64,000 nt of DNA. It comes from Flavobacterium lutivivi (GTDB lineage Bacteria > Bacteroidota > Bacteroidia > Flavobacteriales > Flavobacteriaceae). The notes beneath the pieces were generated by a model, which did no database searches, was not told where the DNA came from, and saw only the letters and a list, made by a program, of their open reading frames with translations. Where the stretch lies: contig NZ_BMIM01000002.1 of assembly GCF_014642275.1 (NCBI RefSeq), positions 124,001-188,000 of the forward strand, given 5' to 3'. Both the position numbers and the translations under genes were made by a program. Numbering within the stretch: the stretch's first letter is position 1; every line of letters begins with the position of its first letter. Shown here one piece after another: positions 25,838 through 35,448 of the stretch.

Positions 25838-26248
25838 ATGAAATACTTCAAAATACTGATTGTTCTATTTATTCTAGGAACAGGATTTCAAAAAGCATAT
25901 TCACAACCTATTCGTTTTAAAACAAGTAGCGTTAGTTTTACAGACAAAGATGAAAAAGGTTCATGGAATGAATGGTCAGATTTTGTTAAAACAAATGTTC
26001 TAATTACCGTTGATGCAAAAAAGAATCTAATCGTTGTTAACTCGGCAGAAGTTCAGTCGTTTAAGATAAAATCATATGGTGAAATTCAAGATAATGATGA
26101 AGTAAATATTGTTCCATTTGAATGTGTTGATAATAAATTTTCTAAATGCACCATTTTTATCATTACTAAAAAGAAAGAAAATAACCGAATGCAATTTTAC
26201 ATCAACTATAACGAAGTGAAATTTGTTTATAATATTTACAATGATTAA
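25838..26248 (+). CDS. Small secreted protein upstream of rnpA, function unknown
   Basis: A 136-residue protein with a signal peptide (KYFKILIVLFILGTGFQKAYSQ). The remainder looks like a single small alpha/beta or beta domain (RFKTSSVSFTDKDEKGSWNE, then VKTNVLITVDAKKNLIVVNS). I do not recognise it. It ends 2 bp before the rnpA ATG, so the two genes are probably translated from one message. Confidence 0.65.
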   Translation: MKYFKILIVLFILGTGFQKAYSQPIRFKTSSVSFTDKDEKGSWNEWSDFVKTNVLITVDAKKNLIVVNSAEVQSFKIKSYGEIQDNDEVNIVPFECVDNKFSKCTIFIITKKKENNRMQFYINYNEVKFVYNIYND

Positions 26249-26250
26249 GT

Positions 26251-26646
26251 ATGCCTTTTACTTACTCTAAAGATGAAAAACTAAAAAGCAAAAAACTTAT
26301 CGAAACCCTTTTTACAGAAGGAAAATCAGTAAGCAAATACCCTTTGCGATTGGTTTATTATCAAGTTGATTTTGAAAACAATTCTAATATAAAAATAAGC
26401 GTTTCTGTTTCAAAAAAACATTTTAAGAATGCAGTCGATAGAAATTATTTTAAACGTGTTCTTCGAGAATGCTATCGATTGAATAAGGATTTACTAACTA
26501 GCGGTTTAGAAAAAAAATATTGCTTTATGTTTTTATACCAAACCAAAGAGAAATTACGTTTTGAAGAAATCAATCAAAAAACCATTCAGCTTTTCGAAAA
26601 ATTTAACGCTACTATTCACAAAGACAATGAAAAAGATGAAAATTAG
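26251..26646 (+). CDS. rnpA: Ribonuclease P protein component
   Basis: A 131-residue RnpA, the protein cofactor of RNase P that helps bind precursor tRNA. The RNR-like signature is DRNYFKRVLRECYRL, preceded by ISVSVSKKHFKNA. Length fits. Unlike in many bacteria it is not beside rpmH or dnaA; instead it lies between a secreted protein gene and an S41 protease, the usual arrangement in Flavobacteriia. It overlaps the S41 gene by 20 nt. Confidence 0.93.
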   Translation: MPFTYSKDEKLKSKKLIETLFTEGKSVSKYPLRLVYYQVDFENNSNIKISVSVSKKHFKNAVDRNYFKRVLRECYRLNKDLLTSGLEKKYCFMFLYQTKEKLRFEEINQKTIQLFEKFNATIHKDNEKDEN

Positions 26647-28273
26647 AACTAAAAAAAGATATATAATTCCCGCTGTTTTATTTGGGTTCTTGTTTATTGG
26701 TGTTAGTTTCAAAGATGATTTTTTTGAAATCGCAAAACAGATTGAAATTTTCACCAACGTATATAAAACGGTCAATCAAAATTATGTTGACGAAACAAAT
26801 CCCGCAGAATTGATGGACAAGTCAATAAAAGCAATGCTTGCTGATATTGATCCATACACAAACTTCTTTAACGAACAGGATGTAATTAAATTTAAGATTA
26901 ATAACACTGGCGAATACACAGGAATTGGAGCGATGATTACTCGCAAAGATGATAAAATCATTATCAAAGAACCCTACAAAGGTTATCCTGCAGATAAGGC
27001 TGGTTTAAAAGCTGGCGACGAAATAATTCAAATTGGCGATGTTTTACTTTCAGATTTTAAAGACGATGCTTCTCAGCTAATGAAAGGAAGCAAAAACACC
27101 AAGATAGACATCAAATTTCTTCGTCAAGGAAAACCGATGAATGCTCAAATCGTATTAGACGAAGTAGAGCTAAAAGCTGTTCCTTTTTTCGGGAAAATAG
27201 ACGAAAAAACTGGATATATTGTTTTATCACAATTTAATAAAAAAGCATCTTCAGAAACCAAAGAAGCTTTAGAAAAATTGAAAAGCGAAGGCGCAACTCA
27301 AATTATTCTTGACCTTAGAGGAAATCCTGGTGGATTATTGAATGAAGCCGTAAATATTTGTAATCTTTTTGTTCCAAAAGGTGAAATTATTGTTACCACA
27401 AAATCTAAAAATGATAAGTACAACAGTACCTATAAAACAAATCGTGAACCTGTTGATACCGAAATTCCATTAGTAGTAATTGTAGATGGAAAAAGTGCTT
27501 CGGCTTCAGAAATTGTCTCGGGTGCTTTGCAAGATTTAGATAGAGCAGTTATTGTAGGAAGTAGAAGTTTTGGAAAAGGATTAGTGCAACGTCCATTTGA
27601 TTTGAGCTACGGAACTCAAGTAAAAGTGACTATTTCGAGATATTATACACCTTCTGGAAGATGTATTCAAGCTTTGAATTATTCAAAAAAAGACAAAAAC
27701 GGAAAAGCAACTAAAACAGAAGAAAAAAATTATAACGCTTTCAAAACAAAAAATGGAAGAACCGTTTATGATGGTGGAGGAATTTTGCCCGATGTTGAAC
27801 TAGAAGAAACCAAGCAAAGTTCTATAGCTGAAGCTTTGATTAAAAATGAAGCTATTTTCAATTATGTAACTAACTATTATTACAAAAATCCAAACTTGGG
27901 CGATAAAATCCCAACTATTTCTGAAGCAGATTTAGCAGATTTCAAAGCATTTATCAAAAAAGAAAAAATAGATTTTGATACCGAAACCGAAGTTGCATTA
28001 AAAAACATGCTTGAAAAAGCTAAAAAAGAAAAAATAGATTCCGAAATAACCTTGGAATATCAAGCTTTATTAAACTCTTTACAAAAAAGTGAAGAGCACT
28101 TGATTGATAAAAATGCCAAAGAGATAAAAAACCTACTGTTAGACGAAATCATCAAAAGATATCAATACAAAGAAGGATTGTATCAATATTATACAAAAAA
28201 CAATTCTGAAATTAAAAAAGCTGTAGCTTTGCTCAATAATTCTTTAGAGTATAACAAAATTTTGAAAAAATAA
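26627..28273 (+). CDS. S41 family C-terminal processing protease
   Basis: A 548-residue carboxy-terminal processing protease. The ATG at 26627 is preferred over one 66 bases upstream because the signal anchor KKRYIIPAVLFGFLFIGVSF then sits at the N-terminus and the overlap with rnpA is minimal. The PDZ domain is at roughly 95-180 (GIGAMITRKDDK onward). The catalytic Ser and Lys are S292 (GKSASASE) and K317 (GSRSFGKG), 25 residues apart as in E. coli Prc. It is anchored in the periplasm and cleaves C-termini of unknown substrates. Its stop overlaps the next ATG (TAATG). Confidence 0.9.
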   Translation: MKKMKIRTKKRYIIPAVLFGFLFIGVSFKDDFFEIAKQIEIFTNVYKTVNQNYVDETNPAELMDKSIKAMLADIDPYTNFFNEQDVIKFKINNTGEYTGIGAMITRKDDKIIIKEPYKGYPADKAGLKAGDEIIQIGDVLLSDFKDDASQLMKGSKNTKIDIKFLRQGKPMNAQIVLDEVELKAVPFFGKIDEKTGYIVLSQFNKKASSETKEALEKLKSEGATQIILDLRGNPGGLLNEAVNICNLFVPKGEIIVTTKSKNDKYNSTYKTNREPVDTEIPLVVIVDGKSASASEIVSGALQDLDRAVIVGSRSFGKGLVQRPFDLSYGTQVKVTISRYYTPSGRCIQALNYSKKDKNGKATKTEEKNYNAFKTKNGRTVYDGGGILPDVELEETKQSSIAEALIKNEAIFNYVTNYYYKNPNLGDKIPTISEADLADFKAFIKKEKIDFDTETEVALKNMLEKAKKEKIDSEITLEYQALLNSLQKSEEHLIDKNAKEIKNLLLDEIIKRYQYKEGLYQYYTKNNSEIKKAVALLNNSLEYNKILKK

Positions 28274-29088
28274 TGCGATACCTTCGATTTTTGCCCTTTC
28301 TGTTTTTAAGCCTTTTTGTTCATGCACAAGAAGAAGTTGTCCACTCCGTTTATTTTGATTTTGATAAATTCAATCTCGATGATAAGCAAGGCGATGAATT
28401 GATAAAGTTTGTTAAAGCTATAGATTCTACAAGAATTGAATCAATTCAAATTTTTGGTTATACTGATGATGTTGGCAAAGAAGCATACAATTATAAACTT
28501 TCGACCAAAAGAGCTACTGTTATTCAAAATAAAATGATTGAAAGCGGTATAAAAAACAAAATTATTGTAACCATAGAAGGAAAAGGAAGAATATTGATTG
28601 ACGATGATATCGTAGAAAACCTTCCCGAAAAACGCTCAAAAAATCGCCGTGTAGATGTGGTGATGAACTTGAAACCGTTGCCTAAAATCGAAATTCCTGG
28701 TTTTTATAATTCCATTCAAAAAAAGCACATTGTTGGTGATCACATATATTTGGATAACATTTTATTTGATAGAGGAAGTAGCAAGCTTACGCCTAAAGCA
28801 AAAGCAGAATTAGATAAAATTGCTAAGCAATTATTCAAATATAAAACCCTTGAATTTGAAATACAAGGACATGTTTGTTGTACGCCACCATATCAAAAAG
28901 AAGCTATCGATAGAGATACACGAAAAAGAGCTCTTTCTACCAACAGAGCTGAAGCTGTATACAAATATTTAATTTTCAAAAGAATATCTAAAACTCGTAT
29001 GACCTTCAAAGGATACGGAAATACAGTTCCACTTGGTAAAGGAGCGGAATATGATAGAAGAGTAGAATTAGTAATATCTAAAGTCTAA
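28273..29088 (+). CDS. OmpA-family protein with two tandem OmpA-like domains
   Basis: A 271-residue protein with a signal peptide (RYLRFLPFLFLSLFVHA) and two OmpA/MotB-like peptidoglycan-binding domains. The first spans roughly 25-128 (HSVYFDFDKFNLDD, IQIFGYTDDVG, RSKNRRVDVVM); the second spans about 155-271 (DNILFDRGSSKLTP, FEIQGHVCCTPP, DRRVELVIS). There is no beta-barrel, so it is probably a periplasmic cell-wall-binding protein. The Cys pair in GHVCCTPP could form a disulfide or bind metal. It begins inside the S41 stop codon (TAATG) and converges with the GNAT gene, overlapping it by 4 bp. Confidence 0.85.
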   Translation: MRYLRFLPFLFLSLFVHAQEEVVHSVYFDFDKFNLDDKQGDELIKFVKAIDSTRIESIQIFGYTDDVGKEAYNYKLSTKRATVIQNKMIESGIKNKIIVTIEGKGRILIDDDIVENLPEKRSKNRRVDVVMNLKPLPKIEIPGFYNSIQKKHIVGDHIYLDNILFDRGSSKLTPKAKAELDKIAKQLFKYKTLEFEIQGHVCCTPPYQKEAIDRDTRKRALSTNRAEAVYKYLIFKRISKTRMTFKGYGNTVPLGKGAEYDRRVELVISKV

Positions 29089-29531
29089 ATCCTTTTCATT
29101 TGTATATGTGGTATATCATCTTCTAGATATACATCACTGGTTTGTATAAACTCATGGCTTTCATAAAAACTCTTCAAGTATAATTGAGCCGAGATGGTGA
29201 TTTTATGTTCCCTAAAATAATGCCTAATGCTTTCAATAGCTTCTCGCATTAGTATATGTCCTATTTTTTTGTTTCTACCATCAGCATGGACAACTACTCT
29301 TCCTATTGAAGCTTCTTCAAAATAATCGTTTGGTTTGAATAATCTTGCGTAGGCAATAATTTTTCCATTATGTGAACCCAAAACATGTAATGCTTTCTTG
29401 TCTTTGTCATCAATATCAAGATAAACGCAGTTTTGCTCCACCACAAAGACTTCACTTCTTAGTTTTAAGATTTGATATAGTTCTTCTAAAGAAAGTGTCT
29501 CAAATCGCTTAGTTTTCCATTCTAATAACAT
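29085..29531 (-). CDS. GNAT family N-acetyltransferase (ElaA-like)
   Basis: A 148-residue acetyltransferase with an ElaA-type layout: LEELYQILKLRSEVFVVEQNC at the N-terminus, YARLFKPNDYFEEASIGRVVVH, and the acetyl-CoA pyrophosphate loop DGRNKKIGHILMREAI. The substrate is unknown. The stop codon overlaps that of the convergent OmpA-like gene. It is 6 bp downstream of the DUF4837 gene and shares its strand. Confidence 0.88.
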   Translation of the reverse strand: MLLEWKTKRFETLSLEELYQILKLRSEVFVVEQNCVYLDIDDKDKKALHVLGSHNGKIIAYARLFKPNDYFEEASIGRVVVHADGRNKKIGHILMREAIESIRHYFREHKITISAQLYLKSFYESHEFIQTSDVYLEDDIPHIQMKRI

Positions 29532-29537
29532 TTTGCT

Positions 29538-30506
29538 TTATTTTGAAATTTTTATTGTCTTTATGATTGCTTCTGCTTCAAACATTAAATCTCTTTTTTC
29601 CTTTGATGGAGCATAACAAAATCCCTCAAGAACAATAATCCTGTTGTTTTTTTTATCTTTAATAGCATAATTAATAAACGGACCAGACATATAGTCATTT
29701 TTCATTAACCAAGTTCCTTTTGTTTCAAATGCAATATTACCTCCAACATCTGTTTTGCTGAAATATGGCGAATATGCTTCGTCTGTTATCATTTTCGTTT
29801 TTGAACCACGCGTTTTTATGTAGAGTTTACCAACAGAATCTCGAGTTCTAACAATATCAGTCACTGCTTTTGAATTGTGAATATAATTGTAAGGAATTTG
29901 ATAAATCAACAAACTAACATTTCCGCTGGTGATTTCTTTTTTGAGCCAAATGAGTTTTTTTCTGGATAAAACTGTTTCGTACCCGAAAGGTATGGAGAGT
30001 TCAATATTGAATTTGTTTTGGATTTTTTTTGTGTCAATCAATGAATCCGAAAATATCTTCTGACATTCAGATATTTCAGCATCTCTCATTTTTTTTATCA
30101 CTTGTTGATAGTGCTTTTCTAACAAAAATAGAATTTCGTCAGTAGATTTTCCAGTAATGTGTATGGTGTTTTGTGGGGTTGAAAATTCATTGACACGCAT
30201 TTCATATCTGTTGAAATTTCCTTTTTTAATGATAATCATGTTTCTACTTCCTGTAGAAAATCCTTCAAAAAGCTTAGCAGGATATTGTTTTAAAGTAAAA
30301 AGCGGTTCTTCTTGAGGTAATCCAAGAACAGGCGAAGCAAATTTATTTCTAATACTATCTCCAACTTCTGAATTCCATAGTTGATCGTCTATAATTACCG
30401 AAATAGTATTTACCGCTTTCGAATCCTCTTGACTGTAAGAATCTGTCTTTTTTTGGCAAGAGCTAGAAAGTATCAAAAAAATCCAAAAAAAAAGGGTTTT
30501 ATTCAT
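29538..30506 (-). CDS. DUF4837 family lipoprotein
   Basis: A 322-residue protein of the Bacteroidota DUF4837 family. The lipoprotein signal ends at ILSSSCQKKTDS. Recognisable segments are ISVIIDDQLWNSEVGDSIRN, KFNIELSIPFGYE and YMSGPFINYAIKDKKNNRII. Function is unknown; the family is exported. The start codon is in the loop of the terminator hairpin for the upstream mltD-like gene, and the hairpin's T-run encodes its early Phe codons (MNKTLFFW). That arrangement may reduce its expression from read-through. Confidence 0.85.
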   Translation of the reverse strand: MNKTLFFWIFLILSSSCQKKTDSYSQEDSKAVNTISVIIDDQLWNSEVGDSIRNKFASPVLGLPQEEPLFTLKQYPAKLFEGFSTGSRNMIIIKKGNFNRYEMRVNEFSTPQNTIHITGKSTDEILFLLEKHYQQVIKKMRDAEISECQKIFSDSLIDTKKIQNKFNIELSIPFGYETVLSRKKLIWLKKEITSGNVSLLIYQIPYNYIHNSKAVTDIVRTRDSVGKLYIKTRGSKTKMITDEAYSPYFSKTDVGGNIAFETKGTWLMKNDYMSGPFINYAIKDKKNNRIIVLEGFCYAPSKEKRDLMFEAEAIIKTIKISK

Positions 30507-30524
30507 GATGATGAAATAAAACCC
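30484..30524 (-). terminator. Terminator hairpin overlapping the DUF4837 start codon
   Basis: On the minus strand, GGGTTTTATT (complement of 30515-30524) pairs with AATAAAACCC (complement of 30494-30503), followed by T9 (30485-30493). It begins 24 nt after the transglycosylase stop codon. The DUF4837 ATG (30504-30506) lies in the loop. It can therefore act as both a terminator for the upstream gene and a fold that hides a start site. Confidence 0.75.
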
Positions 30525-30547
30525 AAATTTATGGAAGATTTTACTAT

Positions 30548-32860
30548 TTATCCGTTAATTTTTAATTTCATTCCCGGTTTTAAACTTTCATTCTTGATAC
30601 CATTCCACTTTTTAATATCTGAGATTGTAACTCCAGGATATTTTTTTGCAATGCTGAAAAGCGAATCACCTTTTTTCACTAGATAATGTTTAACATTGTT
30701 TCTATCATTATTGGCGATTTCTTCTTTTTTGTTTGGTTTAGAATTGGCAACAACAATTAATTTCTTAGAAACAATCATTTTATCGCCAATTTTAACCGTG
30801 TTATCTTCTATATTGTTCCAATCTTTTAAATCGGAGATAGATACATTATATTTTTTTGCAATGTTTCCAAGATTATCACCGCTTTTAACAACATATTCTA
30901 CTGTTTTGGTTTCGGTAACAGGTGATGATTGTTCAGCAACATCGTTATTTTCTTCTTCGTCTTGATGTATCAAAGATAATTTTGAACCTAACTTGATATT
31001 ACCATCATTTAACTTGTTCCATTCTTTTAAATCTTCAACTTTTACATTGAATTTTTTAGCAATAGTTAACAAGTTATCGCCTTTTTGAACGATATAAAAG
31101 TCGCTTGGGTTTTCATCATTATTATTTTGAACATCAGCAATTTCTTCTGATTGTTTTTCAATAACTGGTTTGTTCTGTTTTATTTCTTTTCTAACTGTAG
31201 TAACTATTCTTTCGTTTTTAATAATTTTCAGATTAGCTCCAGCGTTAATATTGTTCCCTTTTATTTTATTCCATTTTTTGATTTCTGCAATAGTCACACC
31301 GTTTTTATCGGCAACTTCGCTTAAATTATCTCCTCTTTTAACTTTATAGAATTTAGTAACGTCTTTATAGCTGATTACTTTTTCTTCCTTGTAAGTCTTC
31401 TCATTTCTATCAACAGTTGCAATAGTTTGTTGTGATTTAGTAGAAGTTGTGTCAACACCTTGTTTCGTTTGCTTGATTTCTTTCACAGCAATTGCTTGTG
31501 ATTCCTCTGTAGCAATAGATTCTTTTGTATAAATTTTTAGGTTTCTACCTAATGGTGCTTTGTTATTTCGCAAATGATTCCACTTTTTCAATTGTGCCAT
31601 TGTAACACCATATCGATCTGAAATCTCACTTAAACTATCGCCTTTCCTCACTTTGTGATACTTAACTCTTGAAACTTTTGTAGCAGTAGAGTCATTGCTT
31701 GCCAATAATGTTTGTAATTGGAATGGTTTTTCTCTAAGGTTTTCTTCATATTTTATGTATGCATATACTTTTTCCTCATTTGAGGTGAATAATGCAATTT
31801 TATCAATAGGAAGTCTCAAGTAATGCTCTTCACCTGTAACAAAAGGAACAACTTCTCTTTTGTATGAAGGGTTAAGAAACTGTAATTCAGCAACCGAAAC
31901 ATCAAGCAAATCAGAGATTTGTTTGAAAGTCATTGAATTTTTTATAAGAATTGTATCTGTTGCAAAATGGTTGGCAACTGCTCTATCTGGCTTTATTCCA
32001 TGCTCTTTGTGGTATTCAAATATATACATTGTAGCAAGGAAAGCTGGCAGATAACCTTGAGTTTCTTTTGGTAAATATTTTCTAATATTCCAATAATTTT
32101 GCTTTCCTCCTGAACGTCTAATGGCTTTTGCTACATTTCCTGGTCCAGAATTATATGAAGCTAGAACCAAATCCCAATCACCAAAAATTGCATACATGTT
32201 TTTCATGTATTGAGTTGCAGCATTACTAGATTTTAAAGGATCGCTTCGTTCATCAACATAGGTATTTATATCTAGCCCATATTGTTTACCTGTTTGATAC
32301 ATAAACTGCCATAAACCAGTAGCACCAACTCTAGAAACTGCTCTAGGATTCAAAGCCGATTCTACAACAGACAAGTATTTTATCTCCAGTGGAATATTTT
32401 GTGCCGCAAGAGATTCTTCAAACAAAGGGAAGTAAAATTGTGAAACTCCCATTAATCTCTCAAAAGCGCGTTTTCTATTTTTTAAAAAAGATTTGATAAC
32501 ATTCTCCAAACCAACGTTATATTCAATGTTGAACGCTGATTTTTCATCAAGTTTTCTTAACCTTTCTTTCAAAAGTTCCGTTGGAAGTTCATAATCTACC
32601 TTTTCATCAACATTAATGTTTTTGATATCTAATGTCAATTCATTGTATAAATCTAAACTCGCCAATTCTTTCATCCACATACTATCGATACAAGAGGCCA
32701 TTTTATCTTGGACAAATGTAGCTTTGATGGAGTCCAGAACTTGTTTTTTTGTTAAAGGAACTTTTTGAACGGCTACAGGCTTGATTGTATCTTGAGCCAT
32801 AGACACATGACCAATTAACAACAAGGCTAACGTAGAAATTTTAAAAATTCTATCCTTCAT
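30548..32860 (-). CDS. Lytic transglycosylase with five LysM repeats (MltD-like)
   Basis: A 770-residue periplasmic enzyme that cleaves peptidoglycan glycan strands. It has a signal peptide, then an SLT domain with catalytic E167 in VVESALNPRAVSRVGATGLW and FGDWDLVLASYNSGPGNV. There are five LysM domains in the C-terminal half (roughly 400-445, 505-550, 590-635, 655-700 and 725-770), each opening with a Y-x-V-x-x-G-D-S/N-L pattern. E. coli MltD carries fewer LysM units. The linkers are rich in K, E, Q and T. It has its own terminator. Confidence 0.92.
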   Translation of the reverse strand: MKDRIFKISTLALLLIGHVSMAQDTIKPVAVQKVPLTKKQVLDSIKATFVQDKMASCIDSMWMKELASLDLYNELTLDIKNINVDEKVDYELPTELLKERLRKLDEKSAFNIEYNVGLENVIKSFLKNRKRAFERLMGVSQFYFPLFEESLAAQNIPLEIKYLSVVESALNPRAVSRVGATGLWQFMYQTGKQYGLDINTYVDERSDPLKSSNAATQYMKNMYAIFGDWDLVLASYNSGPGNVAKAIRRSGGKQNYWNIRKYLPKETQGYLPAFLATMYIFEYHKEHGIKPDRAVANHFATDTILIKNSMTFKQISDLLDVSVAELQFLNPSYKREVVPFVTGEEHYLRLPIDKIALFTSNEEKVYAYIKYEENLREKPFQLQTLLASNDSTATKVSRVKYHKVRKGDSLSEISDRYGVTMAQLKKWNHLRNNKAPLGRNLKIYTKESIATEESQAIAVKEIKQTKQGVDTTSTKSQQTIATVDRNEKTYKEEKVISYKDVTKFYKVKRGDNLSEVADKNGVTIAEIKKWNKIKGNNINAGANLKIIKNERIVTTVRKEIKQNKPVIEKQSEEIADVQNNNDENPSDFYIVQKGDNLLTIAKKFNVKVEDLKEWNKLNDGNIKLGSKLSLIHQDEEENNDVAEQSSPVTETKTVEYVVKSGDNLGNIAKKYNVSISDLKDWNNIEDNTVKIGDKMIVSKKLIVVANSKPNKKEEIANNDRNNVKHYLVKKGDSLFSIAKKYPGVTISDIKKWNGIKNESLKPGMKLKING

Positions 32861-32939
32861 ATTTGTGGTATTTTTTATTTTATCTAAATGCTCTAAAGTC
32901 TTAACGTATTTAGAACCAAATTATTATAAAAATTAACTT

Positions 32940-34127
32940 TTAATTCAAAATTGCTGCTATTCCTGGAAGCACTTTTCCTTCTAGCATTTCGAGCATTGCT
33001 CCACCACCAGTAGAGACATAGCTCATTTTTGGTTCAAGACCAAATTGTTTTACTGCTGCCACCGAATCACCGCCACCAACTAGAGAAAATGCTCCATTAG
33101 CAGTAGCTTCTGCGATATAATCACCAAGAGTAATGGTTCCTTTTGCAAAATTTTCCATTTCAAAAACTCCTAAAGGTCCATTCCAAAGTATTGTTTTGCT
33201 TTCATTAATAACTTTTCTAAAGTTTTCAAGAGATTTTGGACCTGCATCCAAACCTTGCCAACCATCAGGAATATGACGAACATCTACAATTTTTGTTTCT
33301 GCATCATTAGAAAAAGAATTAGCAGCAACAACATCAACCGGAATGTGAATCTGAACATTTTTTGCTTTGGCTTTTGCCAAAATATCTAAAGCTAAGTCTA
33401 GCTTATCATTTTCACAAATTGAATCTCCCACATTTCCACCCAATGCTTTTACAAAGGTAAATGTCATTCCACCACCAATAATCATGTGATCTACTTTGTC
33501 TAAAATATTTTCTATAACAGTAATTTTTGAAGAAACTTTTGAACCTCCAAGAACAGCGGTAACTGGTTTCACAGAATTGTTCAAAACTCTATTCAAACTA
33601 TCGATTTCTTTAGCCAAAAGCAGTCCAAAACATTTATTTTCTGGGAAAAACTGAGCAATTATGGTTGTAGAAGCATGAGCTCTATGTGCAGTTCCAAAAG
33701 CATCGTTAACATAAATATCGCCAAATGAAGCCAGTTCTTTTGAAAATTCTACATCTCCAGCTTCTTCTTCAGCATAAAAACGTAAGTTTTCGAGTAATAA
33801 AATTTCTCCTGGTTTTAGGCTATCAACAGCATTTTTTGCGTGAACTCCTCTGCAATCATCAACAAATATTACAGGGTTTTTTAACACCTCTGCGGTTTTT
33901 GAAACGATATGTTTCAATGAATATTTTTCTTCTTTACCTTTTGGTCTGCCCAAATGTGACATCAAAATTACGCTTCCACCATCAGCAATAATCTTATCAA
34001 TGGTAGGTTTTGCTGCTTCAATTCTATTAGTATCAGTTACATTGAAATTATCATCAAGCGGAACATTAAAATCTACTCTGATGATGGCTTTTTTATCTTT
34101 AAAATTGAAGTCGTTAATTGTTTTCAT
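32940..34127 (-). CDS. pgk: Phosphoglycerate kinase
   Basis: A 395-residue glycolytic enzyme transferring phosphate between 1,3-bisphosphoglycerate and ADP. The motifs VDFNVPL near residue 20, [19 protein letters not shown] and the C-terminal [19 protein letters not shown] are complete. A -7 element TATCTTTG (complement of 34157-34164) is present upstream. It stands alone, divergent from holB. Confidence 0.95.
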   Translation of the reverse strand: MKTINDFNFKDKKAIIRVDFNVPLDDNFNVTDTNRIEAAKPTIDKIIADGGSVILMSHLGRPKGKEEKYSLKHIVSKTAEVLKNPVIFVDDCRGVHAKNAVDSLKPGEILLLENLRFYAEEEAGDVEFSKELASFGDIYVNDAFGTAHRAHASTTIIAQFFPENKCFGLLLAKEIDSLNRVLNNSVKPVTAVLGGSKVSSKITVIENILDKVDHMIIGGGMTFTFVKALGGNVGDSICENDKLDLALDILAKAKAKNVQIHIPVDVVAANSFSNDAETKIVDVRHIPDGWQGLDAGPKSLENFRKVINESKTILWNGPLGVFEMENFAKGTITLGDYIAEATANGAFSLVGGGDSVAAVKQFGLEPKMSYVSTGGGAMLEMLEGKVLPGIAAILN

Positions 34128-34324
34128 TTGGTTTATAAAAAGAATTCAGGTTTTTGCAAAGATAACAAATTTATTTTTCATCGATTATTTTTAGCCTTTT
34201 GGCGGTTATTTTTAAGAAATTATTAAGATATAATATGCTTTTTATCAAATAATTATGTTTTTGATGATGAGTATTTATAGCATTGGGTTTAAAAATCTAT
34301 AATCCAAAATAAGTATATTTGCTT

Positions 34325-35443
34325 ATGCAATTTGAAGAAATATTAGGTCAAGAGCACATCAAAAGTCATTTGAAAGAAAGTGTTCGGTTAGGAAGAATTC
34401 CTCATGCTCAATTATTTGTTGGTCCAGAAGGCTGCGGCAATTTGGCTATGGCTGTTGCATATGCAAACACTATTTTGAATTCTGAAAACAATGTTCTCTC
34501 GAATAGTTTTTTATCTCATCCAGACTTGCATTTTATTTTTCCTAACACAACAAATGACGATGTAAAAAAGAATCCAAAGAGTTCTGATTTCTTAGATAAT
34601 TGGCGTGATTTCCTTTCCAAAAACATTTATGGAAGTCTTATGGATTGGTATAAAATATTGGGAATAGATAACAAACAAGGGGAAATAAGAGTTGATGATG
34701 CTACAGAAATTATAAAAAAATTATCATTAAAATCTTTCAATGGAGGTTACAAGATAATGATCATTTGGATGGCCGAAAAAATGAATATTTCAGCTTCCAA
34801 TAAATTATTGAAATTGCTGGAAGAACCTACCGACAAAACATTGATTATTCTTGTTTCAGAAAATGAAGAAGATTTGCTTCAAACCATAAAATCAAGATGT
34901 CAAATCATCAATTTCAATCCTTTGCCTGAAACTATTATTGCTAACGAATTGGTTACTAAATACCAGATTGACAATAATTTAGCACATAAAATTGCTCATC
35001 AATCGCAAGGAAATTACAATAGAGCTCTGCAACTTCTTGAACCAGATGATGATGATAAAATATTTGAGAATTGGTTTGTAACTTGGGTTAGAACTGCTTT
35101 TAGAGCAAAAGGAAATCCTTCATCTGTTAATGAATTAATATCTTGGAGTGAACAAGTTGCCTCATTGGGAAGAGAAAAACAAAAGCAATTTTTAAATTAT
35201 TGTATTTCAATGTTTAGACAAGCGCTGCTGTTGAATTATCAATCAGAAAAATTGGTATATATCGAACCAAATGTTGATGGTTTTAAGTTCGAAAAATTTT
35301 CAGAATATGTCACTGGAGAGAATATTGTTGAAATTTTCAAAGAATTATCTGAAGCTATTTATCACATAGAAAGAAATGGCAACTCAAAAATAATTTTGAC
35401 AGATTTATCAATAAAACTAACTAGATTGATTCACAAAAAATAA
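34325..35443 (+). CDS. holB: DNA polymerase III clamp-loader subunit delta prime
   Basis: A 372-residue AAA+ clamp-loader subunit. The ATG at 34325 fits the family start (MQFEEILGQEHIKSHLKES). The P-loop is degenerate, VGPEGCGNLAMAVAYA, where the Walker lysine is replaced by Asn; this is usual for delta prime, which does not hydrolyse ATP. The SRC sensor/trigger motif is present in TIKSRCQIINF. The region KIMIIWMAEKMNISASNKLL and the following LKLLEEPTDKT are typical. It is followed after 5 bp by a DoxX gene. Confidence 0.9.
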   Translation: MQFEEILGQEHIKSHLKESVRLGRIPHAQLFVGPEGCGNLAMAVAYANTILNSENNVLSNSFLSHPDLHFIFPNTTNDDVKKNPKSSDFLDNWRDFLSKNIYGSLMDWYKILGIDNKQGEIRVDDATEIIKKLSLKSFNGGYKIMIIWMAEKMNISASNKLLKLLEEPTDKTLIILVSENEEDLLQTIKSRCQIINFNPLPETIIANELVTKYQIDNNLAHKIAHQSQGNYNRALQLLEPDDDDKIFENWFVTWVRTAFRAKGNPSSVNELISWSEQVASLGREKQKQFLNYCISMFRQALLLNYQSEKLVYIEPNVDGFKFEKFSEYVTGENIVEIFKELSEAIYHIERNGNSKIILTDLSIKLTRLIHKK

Positions 35444-35448
35444 AACTT

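Noticed and set aside
26561-26626. Upstream ATG for the S41 protease
   Set aside because: It overlaps rnpA by 86 nt and would put 22 unrelated residues before the signal anchor. The ATG at 26627 gives a normal N-terminus.
26251-26646. Replication origin beside rnpA
   Set aside because: rnpA is not next to rpmH, dnaA or dnaN here, and the gap before it is 2 bp, so no origin can fit.
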